NCBI GenBank assembly: GCA_032718475.1
Contig: JAUCBJ010005345.1
Coordinates: 1 to 58,996, forward strand
Direction: 5' to 3'
DNA from: Nemertoderma westbladi
Lineage: Eukaryota; Xenacoelomorpha; Nemertodermatida; Nemertodermatidae
Length of the DNA stretch: 58,996 nt
Part shown: piece after piece, positions 20,137 to 31,860 of the stretch
Layout of the letters: every line of letters begins with the position of its first letter
Position numbering within the stretch: the first letter of the stretch is position 1
Notes under the pieces: generated by a model
The model's input: the letters and a program-made list of their open reading frames with translations, nothing else
Told to the model about the DNA's origin: nothing
Database searches by the model: none
Translations under genes and position numbers: made by a program

Positions 20137-20345
20137 GTGCCACACTTTACGTCGACTGAACCAACTGCATCACTCATGTTTAGTGCAGCTAACTGCACCG
20201 TGTTGGTTTTGGTAGAGATTTCCACTTTCTTTCCGACGAGGTTGTCCTCTGGGTAGAGCTCTATGAGAGGATCACAGGGGTCTAGAGCTGTGACAGAGCT
20301 CATACTGACTACCATGACAATAAGTAGAAGTGAATTTATTGCCAT
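20137..20345 (-). CDS. Beta-gamma-crystallin-type gene, exon 1 (signal peptide)
   Basis: The exon starts with ATG (complement of 20343-20345) and ends at a consensus donor GGCAC|GTAAGT in phase 2. Residues 1-20 (MAINSLLLIVMVVSMSSVTA) form a typical secretory signal peptide. Residues 21-69 form the first Greek-key motif: DPCDPLIELYPEDNLVGKKV, then LNMSDAVGSVDVKCG. Domain completion comes from exon 2. The predicted product is a secreted, cysteine-containing beta-gamma-crystallin protein; its role (calcium binding, extracellular matrix or defence) cannot be read from sequence. It differs more from the exons at 48263 and 42054 than those two do from each other. Confidence 0.7.
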
Positions 20346-21170
20346 ATTGCAACAAATTACCTCAGTATTATGATTTTGAATTTATTTAAAATTCTTGTAA
20401 ATTGTATATTAATATTAATCTATCAAAATTGATATATTACTGTATTATTAGGCCAACTATGATATGTAACTCGGGAGGAATTGGCAGCGAATTTATAAGG
20501 CAGGCGAGAGAAATTCACAGAAGCAATGTAAGATAAATTGTAATGGCAGGTAGGAAAACTTTATACATCAAGTAAGAAAGCTTTACACGGCTGATACTCA
20601 TGCAGTACCCAGAGCTTAGTGATTAGACCTATTGTACGCCACCGGTACATGTACTGTAGACAGCCAAATTGTGTTCAGTTTTGTCGATTTAGCTACATAA
20701 AGAGCAACATCTCAAATAAAGAACAAAGAGCAACAGCACAATTCCAGGTAGGCCTATTAGCCAACCGCAGCTGAAGGATTTCTCAGGAGGCCAAGCAAGG
20801 AAATGTAGAGATAAATTCACAAAGGGAGACGGAATGGGTATTGAAATGAAGAGAGAGGTCTGTAAGGTAGGTAACTAACCACTGGGAAGCAGCACAACAA
20901 ACTTTTACTCCAATCATGTTTCTGCTTGTTGATAGCGAGCGGGCTTGCATGTTTGAATGCAATACATTTAAAGCTTTTGCAAGACGAGCCGCAATGGGTG
21001 TCTAGCAATTACTTTGAAATGTTTAAACAATTTATGCCAGTCAGTCAGCCAACGTGTATTGGGCTCGCCGCAGTGTGTCATGATGTGGTTGTCTGAACAC
21101 CATCTCAACAGTCTCACGTAGGACTATTCCATCCTCACTCCGAACTAACTGTGCCACTAACGTTTAGTAA
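20346..21170. other. Region 5' of crystallin exon 1
   Basis: AT-rich upstream sequence that may hold the promoter. No convincing TATA box or initiator could be assigned. Frames at 20817-21008 have no recognisable motif. Confidence 0.4.
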
Positions 21171-21189
21171 GGGAGTCCCTTCGCTCGAT

Positions 21190-21500
21190 CCTCCTTCAAC
21201 GGGAGGATCGCTTCAGGCACCAAGCTTAGTGATAAGTACGTCAATGATGTATTTAGCGTTGGCAGTAACGACCCCACTGAGAAGCTGAGAGAGGTCAATG
21301 CCCTACATCCTAATCTCAAGTTTACCCTTGAGATGTAGGTAGAGGGAGACTTGTCCTTTCGTGATTTTGTTGTCACTGGGGTTGACTATGCACTTTCAAT
21401 GACGCGGTATCGCAAGCCTACTGATACTGGGTTCATTCTCAATGCCACTGCGTGTGCGCTTGGGTTCTTCAAACGTGGCTTAGTTTGTGGTACAGTATAT
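21190..21500 (+). pseudogene. Penelope-like element RT fragment
   Basis: The plus strand encodes KYVNDVFSVGSND (RT motif C, usually YVDD), ALHPNLKFTLEM, a TAG stop, then VEGDLSFRDFVVTGVD, MTRYRKPTDTGFIL and FFKRGLVCGTVYS. The HP.+KFT.E....L.FLD..V and YRKPT.T segments are hallmarks of Penelope-like element reverse transcriptases. The first catalytic Asp is Asn, an in-frame stop interrupts it, and the GIY-YIG nuclease part is absent. It ends where the dispersed repeat begins. Confidence 0.68.
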
Positions 21501-22150
21501 TCCATCGCATCTTTAACCCTATTAAAGATGATCCCCCCCCCCCCCCGTAGTTTTTTTGTGTTAACTGAGAAACAAACGCAGTTAGGAATCTGAAATTTTA
21601 TGACTTTTCCTAAAAATCTTCCTATTTTGTCTTCCAAATGTCTTCCTAATAGTGAAAATAGTTTTCAAAAATATTGGGAAGTTTTCGAGTTATAGCATCA
21701 TTTTTTAACACTACTTTTGGCACTTTTTTTATACGTTTTTTGAAAATTACATTGCGCATGAAATAGGATTTGTAACATCTCTATTTTATATTTACACCAG
21801 TTTTTTGGTGTTTACAATTAGATGCAATTCATATAAATTAATTTAGACATTTCAAACTTTTTTCGGCGGGTGCCAAATTTTGGTGCCAACACCAACATTT
21901 TAAATATGTCAATTTTGTAAATTGATTGTTTGAACCGATTTTTGCGCAATAGTGGTTTTTGGGGGTACTGCTTTCGATGGAATATATACGAGTTGCACCA
22001 GGGTTATCAAACTTGTAATTTTCGGTGCTGTGTGCAAAATTTGGTGCCAGCACGAAATTTTTAAAATACATTCAATAGTTAAATTAATTGTGACAACGTG
22101 TTTCTCGCGTTTTGGAGGTTTATGACGGTTCTGAATTCAAGGGAATAAAT
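21500..22150. repeat. Second copy of the 9612-type dispersed repeat
   Basis: Colinear with 9612-10240, including the poly(C) variant near 21531-21547, the TTGGGAAGTTTTCGAGTTAT block and the GGTGCCAACACC block. It ends in CTGAATTCAAGGGAATAAAT, which is the outer part of the palindrome at 22131-22229. Confidence 0.85.
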
Positions 22151-22229
22151 AATTAATATGGAAGCGAGTGGTGTGATTGTACATCACACCACTCGCTTCC
22201 ATATTAATTATTTATTCCCTTGAATTCAG
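22131..22229. repeat. Perfect 47-bp-arm palindrome at the satellite edge
   Basis: The left arm 22131-22177 and right arm 22183-22229 are exact reverse complements around a 5-base spacer (TGTAC). Each arm contains the end of the dispersed repeat (CTGAATTCAAGGGAATAAAT) plus the first satellite unit (TATGGAAGCGAGTGGTGTGA). It could extrude a cruciform and marks a fold-back event at the array boundary. Confidence 0.95.
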
Positions 22230-25200
22230 ACAGTATGGAAGCGAGTGGTGTGATGTAGATAGTTCAGTATGGAAGCGAGTGGTGTGATGTAGATAGTTCA
22301 GTATGGAAGCGAGTGGTGTGATGTAGATAGTTCAGTATGGAAGCGACTGATGTGATGTAGATAGTTCAGTATGGAAGCGAGTGGTGTGATGTACAGCACA
22401 GTATGGATGCGAGTAGTGTGATGTAGATAGTTCAGTATGGAAGCGAGTGGTGTGATGTAGATAGTTCAGGATGGAAGCGAGTGGTGCATGTACAGCAAAG
22501 TATGGAAGCGAGTGGTGTGATGTAGATAGTTCAGTGTGGTGTGCTGTAGATAGTTCAGTATGGAAGCGAGTGGTGTGATGTAGATAGTTCAGTATGGAAG
22601 CGAGTGGTGTGATGTAGATAGTTCAGTATGGAAGCGAGTGGTGTGATGAAGATAGTTCAATATGGAAGCGAGTGGTGTGATGTAAATAGTTCAGTATGGA
22701 AGCGAGTGGTGTGATGTAGATAGTTCAGTATGGAAGCGAGTGGTGTGATGAAGATAGTTCAGTATGGAAGCGAGTGGTGTGATGTAGATAGTTCAGTATG
22801 GAAGCGAGTGGTGTGATGTACAGCACAGTATGGATGCGAGTAGTGTGATGTAGATAGTTCAGTATGGAAGCGAGTGGTGTGATGTAGATAGTTCAGTATG
22901 GAAGCGAGTGGTGTGATGTAGATATTTCAGTATGGAAGCGAGTGGTGTGATATAGATAGTTCAGTATGGAAGCGAGTGGTGTGATGTATATAGTTCAGTA
23001 TGGAAGCGAGTGGTGTGATGAAGATAGTTCAGTATGGAAGCGAGTGGTGTGATGTAGATAGTTCAGTATGGAAGCTAGAGGTGTGATGTAGATAGTTCAG
23101 TATGGAAACGAGTGGTGTGATGAAGATAGTTCAGTATGGAAGCGAGTGGTGTGCTGTAGATAGTTCAGTATGGAAGCGAGTGGTGTGATGAAGATAGTTC
23201 TGTATGGAAGCGAGTGGTGTGCTGTAGATAGTTCAGTATGGAAGCGAGTGGTGTGATGAAGATAGTTCAGTATGGAAGCGAGTGGTGTGATGAAGATAGT
23301 TCAGTATGGAAGCGAGTGGTGTGATGTAGATAGTTCAGTATGGAAGCGAGTGGTGTGATGTAGATAGTTCAGTATGGAAGCGACTGGTGTGATGTAGATA
23401 GTTCAGTATGGAAGCGAGTGGTGTGATGTACAGCACAGTATGGAAGCGAGTAGTGTGATGTAGATAGTTCAGTATGGAAGCGAGTGGTGTGATGTAGATA
23501 GTTCAGGATGGAAGCGAGTGGTGCATGTACAGCAAAGTATGGAAGCGAGTGGTGTGATGTAGATAGTTCAGTGTGGTGTGCTGTAGATAGTTCAGTATGG
23601 AAGCGAGTGGTGTGATGTAGATAGTTCAGTATGGAAGCGAGTGGTGTGATGTAGATAGTTCAGTATGGAAGCGAGTGGTGTGATGAAGATAGTTCAATAT
23701 GGAAGCGAGTGGTGTGATGTAAATAGCTCAGTATGGAAGCGAGTGGTATGATGAAGATAGTTCAGTATGGAAGCGAGTGGGGTGATGTAGATAGTTCAGT
23801 ATGGAAGCGAGTGGTGTGATGTAGATAGTTCAGTATGGAAGCGAGTGGTGTGATGAAGATAGTTCAGTATGGAAGCGAGTGGTGTGCTGTAGATAGTTCA
23901 GTATGGAAGCGAGTGGTGTGATGTAGATAGTTCAGTATGGAAGCGAGTGGTGTGATGAAGATAGTTCAGTATGGAAGCGAGTGGTGTGATGAAGATAGTT
24001 CAGTATGGAAGCGAGTGGTGTGATGTAGATAGTTCACTATGGAAGCGAGTGGTGTGATGTAGATAGTTCAGTATGGAAGTGAGTGGTGTGATGAAGATAG
24101 TTCAGTATGGAAGCGAGTGGTGTGCTGTAGATAGTTCAGTATGGAAGCGAGTGGTGTGATGAAGATAGTTCAGTATGGAAGCGAGTGGTGTGATGAAGAT
24201 AGTTCAGTATGGAAGCGAGTGGTGTGATGTAGATAGTTCAGTATGGAAGCGAGTGGTGTGATGAAGATAGTTCAGTATGGAAGCGAGTGGTGTGCTGTAG
24301 ATAGTTCAGTATGGAAGCGAGTGGTGTGATGAAGATAGTTCTGTATGGAAGCGAGTGGTGTGCTGTAGATAGTTCAGTATGGAAGCGAGTGGTGTGATGA
24401 AGATAGTTCAGTATGGAAGCGAGTGGTGTGATGAAGATAGTTCAGTATGGAAGCGAGTGGTGTGATGTAGATAGTTCAGTATGGAAGCGAGTGGTGTGAT
24501 ATAGATAGTTCAGTATGGAAGCGAGTGGTGTGATGAAGATAGTTCTGTATGGAAGCGAGTGGTGTGCTGTAGATAGTTCAGTATGGAAGCGAGTGGTGTG
24601 ATGAAGATAGTTCTGTATGGAAGCGAGTGGTGTGCTGTAGATAGTTCAGTATGGAAGCGAGTGGTGTGATGAAGATAGTTCAGTATGGAAGCGAGTGGTG
24701 TGATGAAGATAGTTCAGTATGGAAGCGAGTGGTGTGATGTAGATAGTTCAGTATGGAAGCGAGTGGTGTGATGAAGATAGTTCAGTATGGAAGCGAGTGG
24801 TGTGATATAGATAGTTCAGTATGGAAGCGAGTGGTGTGATGTATATAGTTCAGTATGGAAGTGAGTGGTGTGATGAAGATAGTTCAGTATGGAAGCGAGT
24901 GGTGTGATGTAGATAGTTCAGTATGGAAGCTAGAGGTGTGATGTAGATAGTTCAGTATGGAAACGAGTGGTGTGATGAAGATAGTTCAGTATGGAAGCGA
25001 GTGGTGTGCTGTAGATAGTTCAGTATGGAAGCGAGTGGTGTGATGAAGATAGTTCTGTATGGAAGCGAGTGGTGTGCTGTAGATAGTTCAGTATGGAAGC
25101 GAGTGGTGTGATGAAGATAGTTCAGTATGGAAGCGAGTGGTGTGATGAAGATAGTTCAGTATGGAAGCGAGTGGTGTGATGTAGATAGTTCAGTATGGAA

Positions 25201-25635
25201 GCGAGTGGTGTGATGAAGATAGTTCAGTATGGAAGCGAGTGGTGTGATGAAGATAGTTCAGTATGGAAGCGAGTGGTGTGATGAAGATAGTTCAGTATGG
25301 AAGCGAGTGGTGTGATGTAGATAGTTCACTATGGAAGCGAGTGGTGTGATGTAGATAATTCAGTATGGAAGCGAATTGTGTGATGTAGATAGTTCAGTAT
25401 GGAAGCGAGTGGTGTGATGTAGATAGTTCAGTATGGAAGCGAGTGGTGTGATGTAGATAGTTCAGTATGGAAGCGAGTGGTGTGATGTAGATAGTTCACT
25501 ATGGAAGCGAGTGGTGTGATGTACAGCACAGTATGGAAGCGAATTGTGTGATGTAAATGTACAGCGCAGTATGGAAGCGAGTGGTGTGATGTAGATAGTT
25601 CAGTATGGAAGCGAGTGGTGTGATGTAGATAGTTC
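22230..25635. repeat. Satellite array, 34-bp unit, about 100 copies
   Basis: Head-to-tail 34-bp units beginning GTATGGAAGCGAGTGG and ending AGATAGTTCA, with recurrent variants (GATGAAGATAG, GTGCTGTAGATAG, GATGTACAGCACAG, GGTGCATGTACAGCAAAG). Rare variant blocks recur about 1037 bp apart (ends at 22500 and 23537) and 1855 bp apart (23071 and 24926), showing amplification of longer blocks. Frames within it (for example 25428-25702 minus) are artefacts of the 34-bp periodicity. The same satellite resumes at 36549 and 39993. Confidence 0.97.
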
Positions 25636-27033
25636 TTTGATTGATTGATTGATGTGAGCCTGTAAGGACTCTTATATTTTGTTCCAGAATGACCGCACAC
25701 AATTTACAGACAATATTTAAATATACAGTAGTTCACAAAACAAATTAAAATATAATTCACCTTGAGAGCATTTCAAATTTGTTTGTATGTTCTGCAATTT
25801 TTTTGTGGATACTGTGTCATCACAAATATACAAACAGCGCAAATTTCTAGCAAAAATAATTAAAGATCGCATGCTATTTAATTTACTTAACCAACAAAGA
25901 ATTCAATAAACGTGAACAAAAAAATGTTATTGGTAAGATGTTAAACTCATAAAGTAATATATTAAATAATTTAGGCGTGGAGGCGACCCAATTTGTAAGA
26001 AATATAAAACTTACCTCATGCCGATAGTATTGATACTGAGATATTAATTTATGATGTCAACACCTCAACGAAATTATATAGCTAATTATTCTAAAGAATC
26101 ATAATTAAGTACTCGGCCAATCATTTTGTAAGCTAAACACAATAACCATATAAGCTGGTTTAATAGTCTGAGCTTATGAGGTGGTTGGACTGGTACCCCT
26201 TTCCAGGAAGTATAACTGGAGACAGGGCATTTTAATAAGTGAATTACGTCAAGATCAATTAAAAACACATTTCTTAAAGCAAATATCTTGAACTAATTAA
26301 AAACTATAATGGGATGGGGTATGGGGAAGGGAATACAGCTGTATATTTATTAAGTATAATTATTTAAATCTTATACTAGAAAATAATTAATATCCTTTAA
26401 GAGGCAGGTTGAAAATTCTGTTTTTACCCTAATCCACTTAATTAACTAATTAATTGCTATTATCTTAGCTTCTCGAAGGCCACACGGAAATTCAACTTGG
26501 AAAATTTCTAGGGCTAAACTTTTGCCAGACTACATGGGGTGTACCAAGTTTGGGTAGATTTCATTACGATTTGGCGGAGATATTAACGTTTAAAATTGGA
26601 CGACAGAACAACAGCAGGGTGCGATTCATACCTGTATGTTGAGCATATTTAATATATTTGATTTTTGTTTGTTGTTTTTTTGTTTATGTTTTTTTTTTTT
26701 TGTGTATATGTTTTTCCCAAGTCAGTCGCAACAGAAACACTACAAACTAGGAGGAAGAAACTTTCCCAGAGCCGATATTGAACTGTCAAATTCTAGGCCA
26801 TCTGGCATTCCCTTTAGCCGGTGTCTTTTGAAAAGGATTTAGCATAGATAATGAAGATCGGGTTTAATATTTGATCTTTGTACTTCTTTAACAGTAGTTC
26901 CGGGATAAAATCAGAGCCGGATTCAGAAAATAGTCGAATTGCATTAATCGCCTTATTATCCCTCTAATTTGTGGAAATTAGAACTGGTGTTAATCGAGAT
27001 ATACAGCGCATATAGAGATTCCGCTCTCCTCCA
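25636..27033. other. Unassigned insert between satellite and BEL/Pao body
   Basis: It begins with (TTGA)n next to GCCTGTAAGGACTCTTATAT; read on the minus strand this looks like a LINE 3' end with an (ATCA)n tail. The rest is AT-rich with no identified domain. There is no copy of the LTR seen at 35631-36548, so the 5' end of the BEL/Pao element is missing or replaced. Confidence 0.4.
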
Positions 27034-27591
27034 GTGAGTACGATGGCCATCACCATGGCCGAGTATTCGGACGACGAGGAATATGAGGAACCGACGTCGG
27101 CAGAGGAATGGGTGTGCTATCTGGCGAACTGGGCACCCGAGAGGGAGGGCACCACAACCTCCCTTCTATGTCTCTTCTGCGGAGAGAAACACAAAGTGGA
27201 ATTCTGCAGAAAATTCCAGTTCGCAGAACTAGTTCCGCGCTTCGAGGCAATCATGAAACACCGAGGATGCTTCCGGTGTCTGGGTACAGGCCATTACGTG
27301 CGGGATTATGAACAGAGGTCATGTTGTGCAATCTGCAACGATCTACGACATCACACGCTCCTCCATATTCCTCCAAACTTTGACTTCACTACACTACCAT
27401 TCCGTATTGAGTCCAAGCGGAGAGGGGAAACAAACCATGTCTCTAAGGGTCCTCGGACGATCCAGCGGAGAGAAACAAACCCGTTCAAGACCACCGCTGA
27501 CGTATCACACGTGACCAGCATATCAGCTACGGTCAACCTAATACACCGACGGTATATGGTTTTTGCCAAAGTAATACCGGTAAGGATCTAA
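27034..27591 (+). pseudogene. BEL/Pao gag C-terminus (zinc-knuckle region)
   Basis: The frame carries a series of Cys-His knuckles: CLFCGEKHKVEFC, CFRCLGTGHYVRDY and CAICNDLRHHTLLH. The last, ending HHTLLH, is characteristic of BEL/Pao gag-pol polyproteins. In the second knuckle the final Cys is Tyr. An in-frame stop (TAG) lies just upstream near 27011 and the N-terminal gag is not recognisable. The frame ends with TAA at 27589 and the protease follows in another frame. First piece of a decayed plus-strand element running to 36548. Confidence 0.85.
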
Positions 27592-27599
27592 GGCGTCGG

Positions 27600-28705
27600 G
27601 AAATCCCTGACCACACTTCGCGTTCCTGGATAATGGGTCAGACGGAACGATAATTGACAGGGATTTTCTGGGACAGCTGGGCCTAGAATACAAATCCTGC
27701 AAGCGACCCATACAAACTATAACGGACCATAAGGAATTGGAGTCCGGGGAGGTACAACTCAAGGTAGAAGGGGTTATGGAAGGTTATGAAAAGGTAAAAC
27801 TAACTATTAAAAATGCCCTGGTGCATACCGATCTCAGAGTGCGATTCTGACAATCCTCCTAATACGCACCCCTCATACATCTAGATCGAGAAGACATGGA
27901 CCTACGATGCCTACCGTTGGATGTCAATAGGATTACGTTATTGATCGGACTCGATACACTAGAATTACACATACCTACTGGAGATATCGCCCGATCTGTA
28001 AAGCCAGACGACGGTTTCTACGCGGAGCGCACCATTATGGGGTGGACACTCTGCAGTATCAAAGAAGAACCCACCGACACCTATACATACCTTCCAAAAT
28101 GCCAGATCGAAGGGAATGCTACATCCATGGGCTACTGTTTGGCAACCGATATGGATGAGGATCTATTCCAAGAAACAGAGAAAACCCAACAAGAAATGAC
28201 AAAATATTTCAACCTGGAAACTCAAGAATTCGCCAAGAAGGACGAAAACCCATCAGAGGAAGACCAATACTGCATGGATGTTATCGACCAAGCAGTATTT
28301 AAGGATGGACAGTGGTGCTCACCAATGCTATGGAAGGATCCGGACAGACCGATGGCTAACAACGCCAGTATGGCCCTAAGGAGGCTAAAGGGTATTTTAC
28401 GCTGGTTGCACGAGCTACCCGAGATCAAAGAAAAATATAACAATGTAATTAAGGGATATCTGGAAGATGGATTAGGGGAAATGGTTCCCCCAAACGAACT
28501 GCAGGGGACCAAACGAACGTATTATCTTCCGACCCACTATGTGGTGGAAGCCCGGAAGGGCGGAAAGATCCAGGTAGTAAACAACGCTGCGGCTATGTAC
28601 CAAGGTGAGTCGTTAAACAGCCAACTATACACCGGACCTAACATCTACAGCACGCTGATCGGCGTATTAATCAGATTCCGGGAGAATAAAATAGCCTTCA
28701 CATAA
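27600..28705 (+). pseudogene. BEL/Pao protease and N-terminal RT
   Basis: Frame 2 relative to the gag piece. It starts with an aspartic protease motif DNGSDGTIID (27629-27658; usual D(S/T)G is DNG) followed by a peptidase A17-type region (LIGLDTLELHIPTG at about 27938-27980). Stops interrupt at 27848 and 27860. The RT lead-in follows: YYLPTHYVV, then VVNNAAAMYQGESLNSQLYT and LIRFRENKIAFT up to a TAA at 28703, right before the catalytic motif A. The family and orientation are clear; the enzyme is dead. Confidence 0.85.
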
Positions 28706-29331
28706 GACATCAAAGCGATGTTTCACCAGGTTCGAACGCTACCACGAGATTCCGATTGCCTACATATTCTGTGGATGGACATAGCATTGACCCCACAAGG
28801 GATAAACCAACTCACCTTGGAAGATGTGGATGTATTGCGTATGATCGTTAGAATTTTTGGTGCTAAGGATTCACCGGTCGCATGTAGCTACATGCTAAAG
28901 AAAACTGCAACTATGTGTGAAGATGAGTTCCCTCCGACAGTCATTGAGACCACAGGAGATGTTTTTATGTAGGCGACGGATGCGCTGGCGCCGAGAATGT
29001 CGACGAGGCATATCAGCTTGCTACGGGAATGGTAGAATGTTTAAAGAGAGGAGGTTTCCCTCTCGTGAAGTTTAGATCACATGACAAGGAGTTTATGGAA
29101 AGGCTCCCGGAAGAAATCAAATTAGATAATAACAAGATGTATTCCGAGGGTGTAGACCACCACGTACTCGGCATCAAATGGGACATAAAGCTGGATCAGT
29201 TCATTTTCAAACATAATCCCCTACCCAAACCAATGACAAAGAGGGGATGCTTATCTGTGAAAAGCACCATATTCGATCCGTTGAATTTCTAATCACTGGT
29301 AACGTTGGCCGGCATGAACTTAATTAAATAA
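28706..29331 (+). pseudogene. BEL/Pao RT catalytic region
   Basis: It starts with motif A DIKAMFHQVR, then RIFGAKDSPVACSYMLKKTA. A frame change occurs between the TTGDV segment and the motif C box near 28960. In the new frame motif C reads FYVGDG rather than the usual YVDD, so one catalytic Asp is lost. The connection region contains HHVLGIKWD and FDPLNF, with stops at 29290 and 29329. Confidence 0.83.
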
Positions 29332-30480
29332 ATGTGGATCGAAGGACTGGGGTGGGACGAAGAACTCCCCCCACACCTTAGCGCCAAATGGAAGAAGTGG
29401 ACGGATCAACTCGAACAGCTACACCTCATGCGGATTCCTCAACCGTTCTTCCTCGACAAGCTGCCCACCGATATATTCCAGCTCCATACCTTCTCGGACG
29501 CCTCGAATACCGGAATCGGTGTGGTTACATATATATGGAGATTAAGTCAAGATGGAAATGGCGATATTAGTTTCTTATTCTCCAAAGCGAAGATGGTATC
29601 CGGGGAATTTGTGGCGACCATCCCGAGGCTCAAGCTGCAAGCCACAGTCTGGGCCGTAAGACAAAACCGCATGATCATGCGAAACCTCAGAATCCCCATC
29701 GAATCACAGCATTTCTGGGTCAATTCGAGCATCGTGCTCTATTACCTCTGTTCACCATCACGGTGACACACCACGTTCGTGGCGAACCGGGCCACGGAAA
29801 TAAAACAGTGTACTAACCGAGAACAGTGGCATCATGTGAACGGGAAAGAGAACCCGGCGGACTTATTGAGCCGAGACGCCACTCCACGACAGCTCGGTAA
29901 GAGTAAACTTTGGCTTACGGGTCCGGAGTTCCTAAAGCAACCACAACGAACCTGGATCACCCAATTCAATCCCGGACTAGATAGTGGGAAATATTCGGAA
30001 GACGACAAGGAGATTCGCAAAGTACATGGAAGCGCCACCGTGGAGATTTATAGTTGTCTGACTGAGCCTGCAAGGGACTCGGGCAGGCACTATAATGTTG
30101 CGACCACCGAGCAACCAGCCGCATCCTTACGACTCCTTATAGAGCGGACCTCCTCGATGAAACGTCTCATCCACCATGTTATGATGACCCTTCGTAATTT
30201 CCTGCGGTGGAAGGATAACAAACCAATAATTTGTTGGAGTATACAAGAACTCATTATCGCGGAGAAATGTATTGTGAGATACGTCCAGAAAGAAAGTTTC
30301 CCCGATGAATGGGAGCAGCTCAACGCGGGCAAGACTTTGAAACCCGACAGCCCAGTATACCAGTCAAGACCCATGATGGGAGAAGACGGACTGATCCACC
30401 TTAATACCCGGATGGCGAATGCCCCGGTTGAGTATGAAATCAAATACCCGGCACTCCTGCCAGGAACGTCGACACTAGCC
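29332..30480 (+). pseudogene. BEL/Pao RNase H and linker to integrase
   Basis: MWIEGLGWDEELPPHL is the conserved start of the BEL RNase H region; HTFSDASNTGIGVVTYIW carries the first catalytic Asp and PRLKLQATVWAVR the next conserved block. A TGA at 29764 interrupts, then the frame continues with NREQWHHVNGKENPADLLSR. Sequence to about 30480 is the linker preceding the integrase zinc domain. Confidence 0.83.
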
Positions 30481-31674
30481 AAGCTGTTAATCCAGCAATG
30501 TCATGAGGAAAACCATCACGCGGGCCAAAACTGGATCATGGCCAACATCCGGCAACGATACTGGATCACCCACATCCAGCCACTGATCCGGAAAGTATTG
30601 AAATGGTGTTTCCCTTGCAGGCGATACCTAGCACCACCGCTCACTCAAAGAATGGCCGACCTGCCGGCCACGCGGCTACAATCCGATTCACCACCGTTCT
30701 ACGTAACTGGCGTATATTGTGTCGGACCATTTACAGTTATCGAGTGACAATCCAACATTAAATGCTGGGGAGCCATCTTTACATGCCTTAGGTCAAGGGC
30801 GATTTACCTGGACCTCGTAGTAAACATCACGCAGCACGCCTTCATCAACGCCCTGCGTCGGTTTGTGGCGAACAATGGGTCATGCCGGCATATGTATTCA
30901 GACAACGGAACGAACTTTGTGGGAGGAGAAAGGGAACTCAGAGAGGCTATAGAGGGATGGTTTACCGACGAAACTGCATCCCAAGTTTGGAAGGAACACC
31001 ACATACAATGGCACTTCCAGATGCCCTTAGCACCCCATACGAGCGGGGAATGGGAGAAACTTATCGACTTGGTGAAACAATCCATGCGGATTGCATTGGG
31101 GGATACACGGGTCACTCACGACACATTATGCACTACATTCTGCGAAATTACGGCCACCTTAAACAACCGGCCCATCGTCCCCATCCATGATGACCCAACC
31201 GATCTAGAACCCCTTACACCCAACCATCACCTTGGAAGACCAAAGACCAACATCCTTCCAGAGGCAATGTTCCCAGATCCCAATGACATCTCGAGACACA
31301 CTAACTGGAAGAAGGCCCAAGAGCTGGCAGTGCATTGGTGGAGAATCTGGGCCCAGGAATACCTCATAACCCTCCGGACAAGGAGGAAGTGGAACAATAC
31401 ATACTGGAACGTCGCAGTTGGCGACATGGTACTAGTCAAAGAAGACCTTAAAGACCGCATCCACTGGCCCGTGGCGCGAGTCATGGAGATAAACCCAAGC
31501 AAGGCTGGACTTGTGAGGACAGTGACGATATGTACAGCAAAGGGCCACTACCAACACCCTATCCAGAGGCTTTTCCTTCTTGAAGTCAATGACAGTGGTG
31601 ACTCCATGAGAGGTGATAAGTTCCCTACTCCGGATCCTGCTGCGGACATTGGTGACAATAACAAACCCGTTTAA
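30481..31674 (+). pseudogene. BEL/Pao integrase
   Basis: The HHCC zinc domain is visible (QQCHEENHHAGQNW, then CFPCRR). The start of the catalytic core reads TGVYCVGPF where family members have Asp in the GVDYFGP-type box, so the first catalytic Asp appears lost, and a TGA follows at 30745. The second Asp (YSDNGTNFVGGERE) and the Glu region (PHTSGEWEKLIDLVK) are present. The C-terminal part ends with WPVARVMEINPSKAG, GLVRTVTICTAKG and HPIQRLFLLE, typical of BEL/Pao. Native-looking stop at 31672-31674. Confidence 0.87.
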
Positions 31675-31860
31675 CCCTTCCCATCCTGTTGACAAACTCT
31701 TTAAATGTGATTTACCGACAATGATTATGTTTCGACTGACGCAGGGTAGTTTATGTTGTGTTCACCCTGATTTTGGTCATCAGGACCAACTACCTTGGAA
31801 TATCGGAAATGGTAAAGATTCGAAGTGGAATTCATTGTATCCATTGTGTTGTATAGTGTT

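Noticed and set aside
19673-20143. A 13-bp match (ACTTACGTGCCAC) between 19673-19685 and the exon 1 donor at 20131-20143
   Set aside because: A match of this length is expected by chance in a window of this size; flanks do not align.
22230-25635. CRISPR-like array
   Set aside because: Repeats are head-to-tail with no unique spacers, and the genome is clearly eukaryotic.
25428-25702. Repetitive protein frames on the minus strand of the satellite (SHHSLPY-like repeats)
   Set aside because: They arise from the 34-bp periodicity and shift frame with each unit. There is no start context, splice signal or domain.
27050-31695. Minus-strand frames over the BEL/Pao region
   Set aside because: They are antisense shadows of the plus-strand polyprotein.
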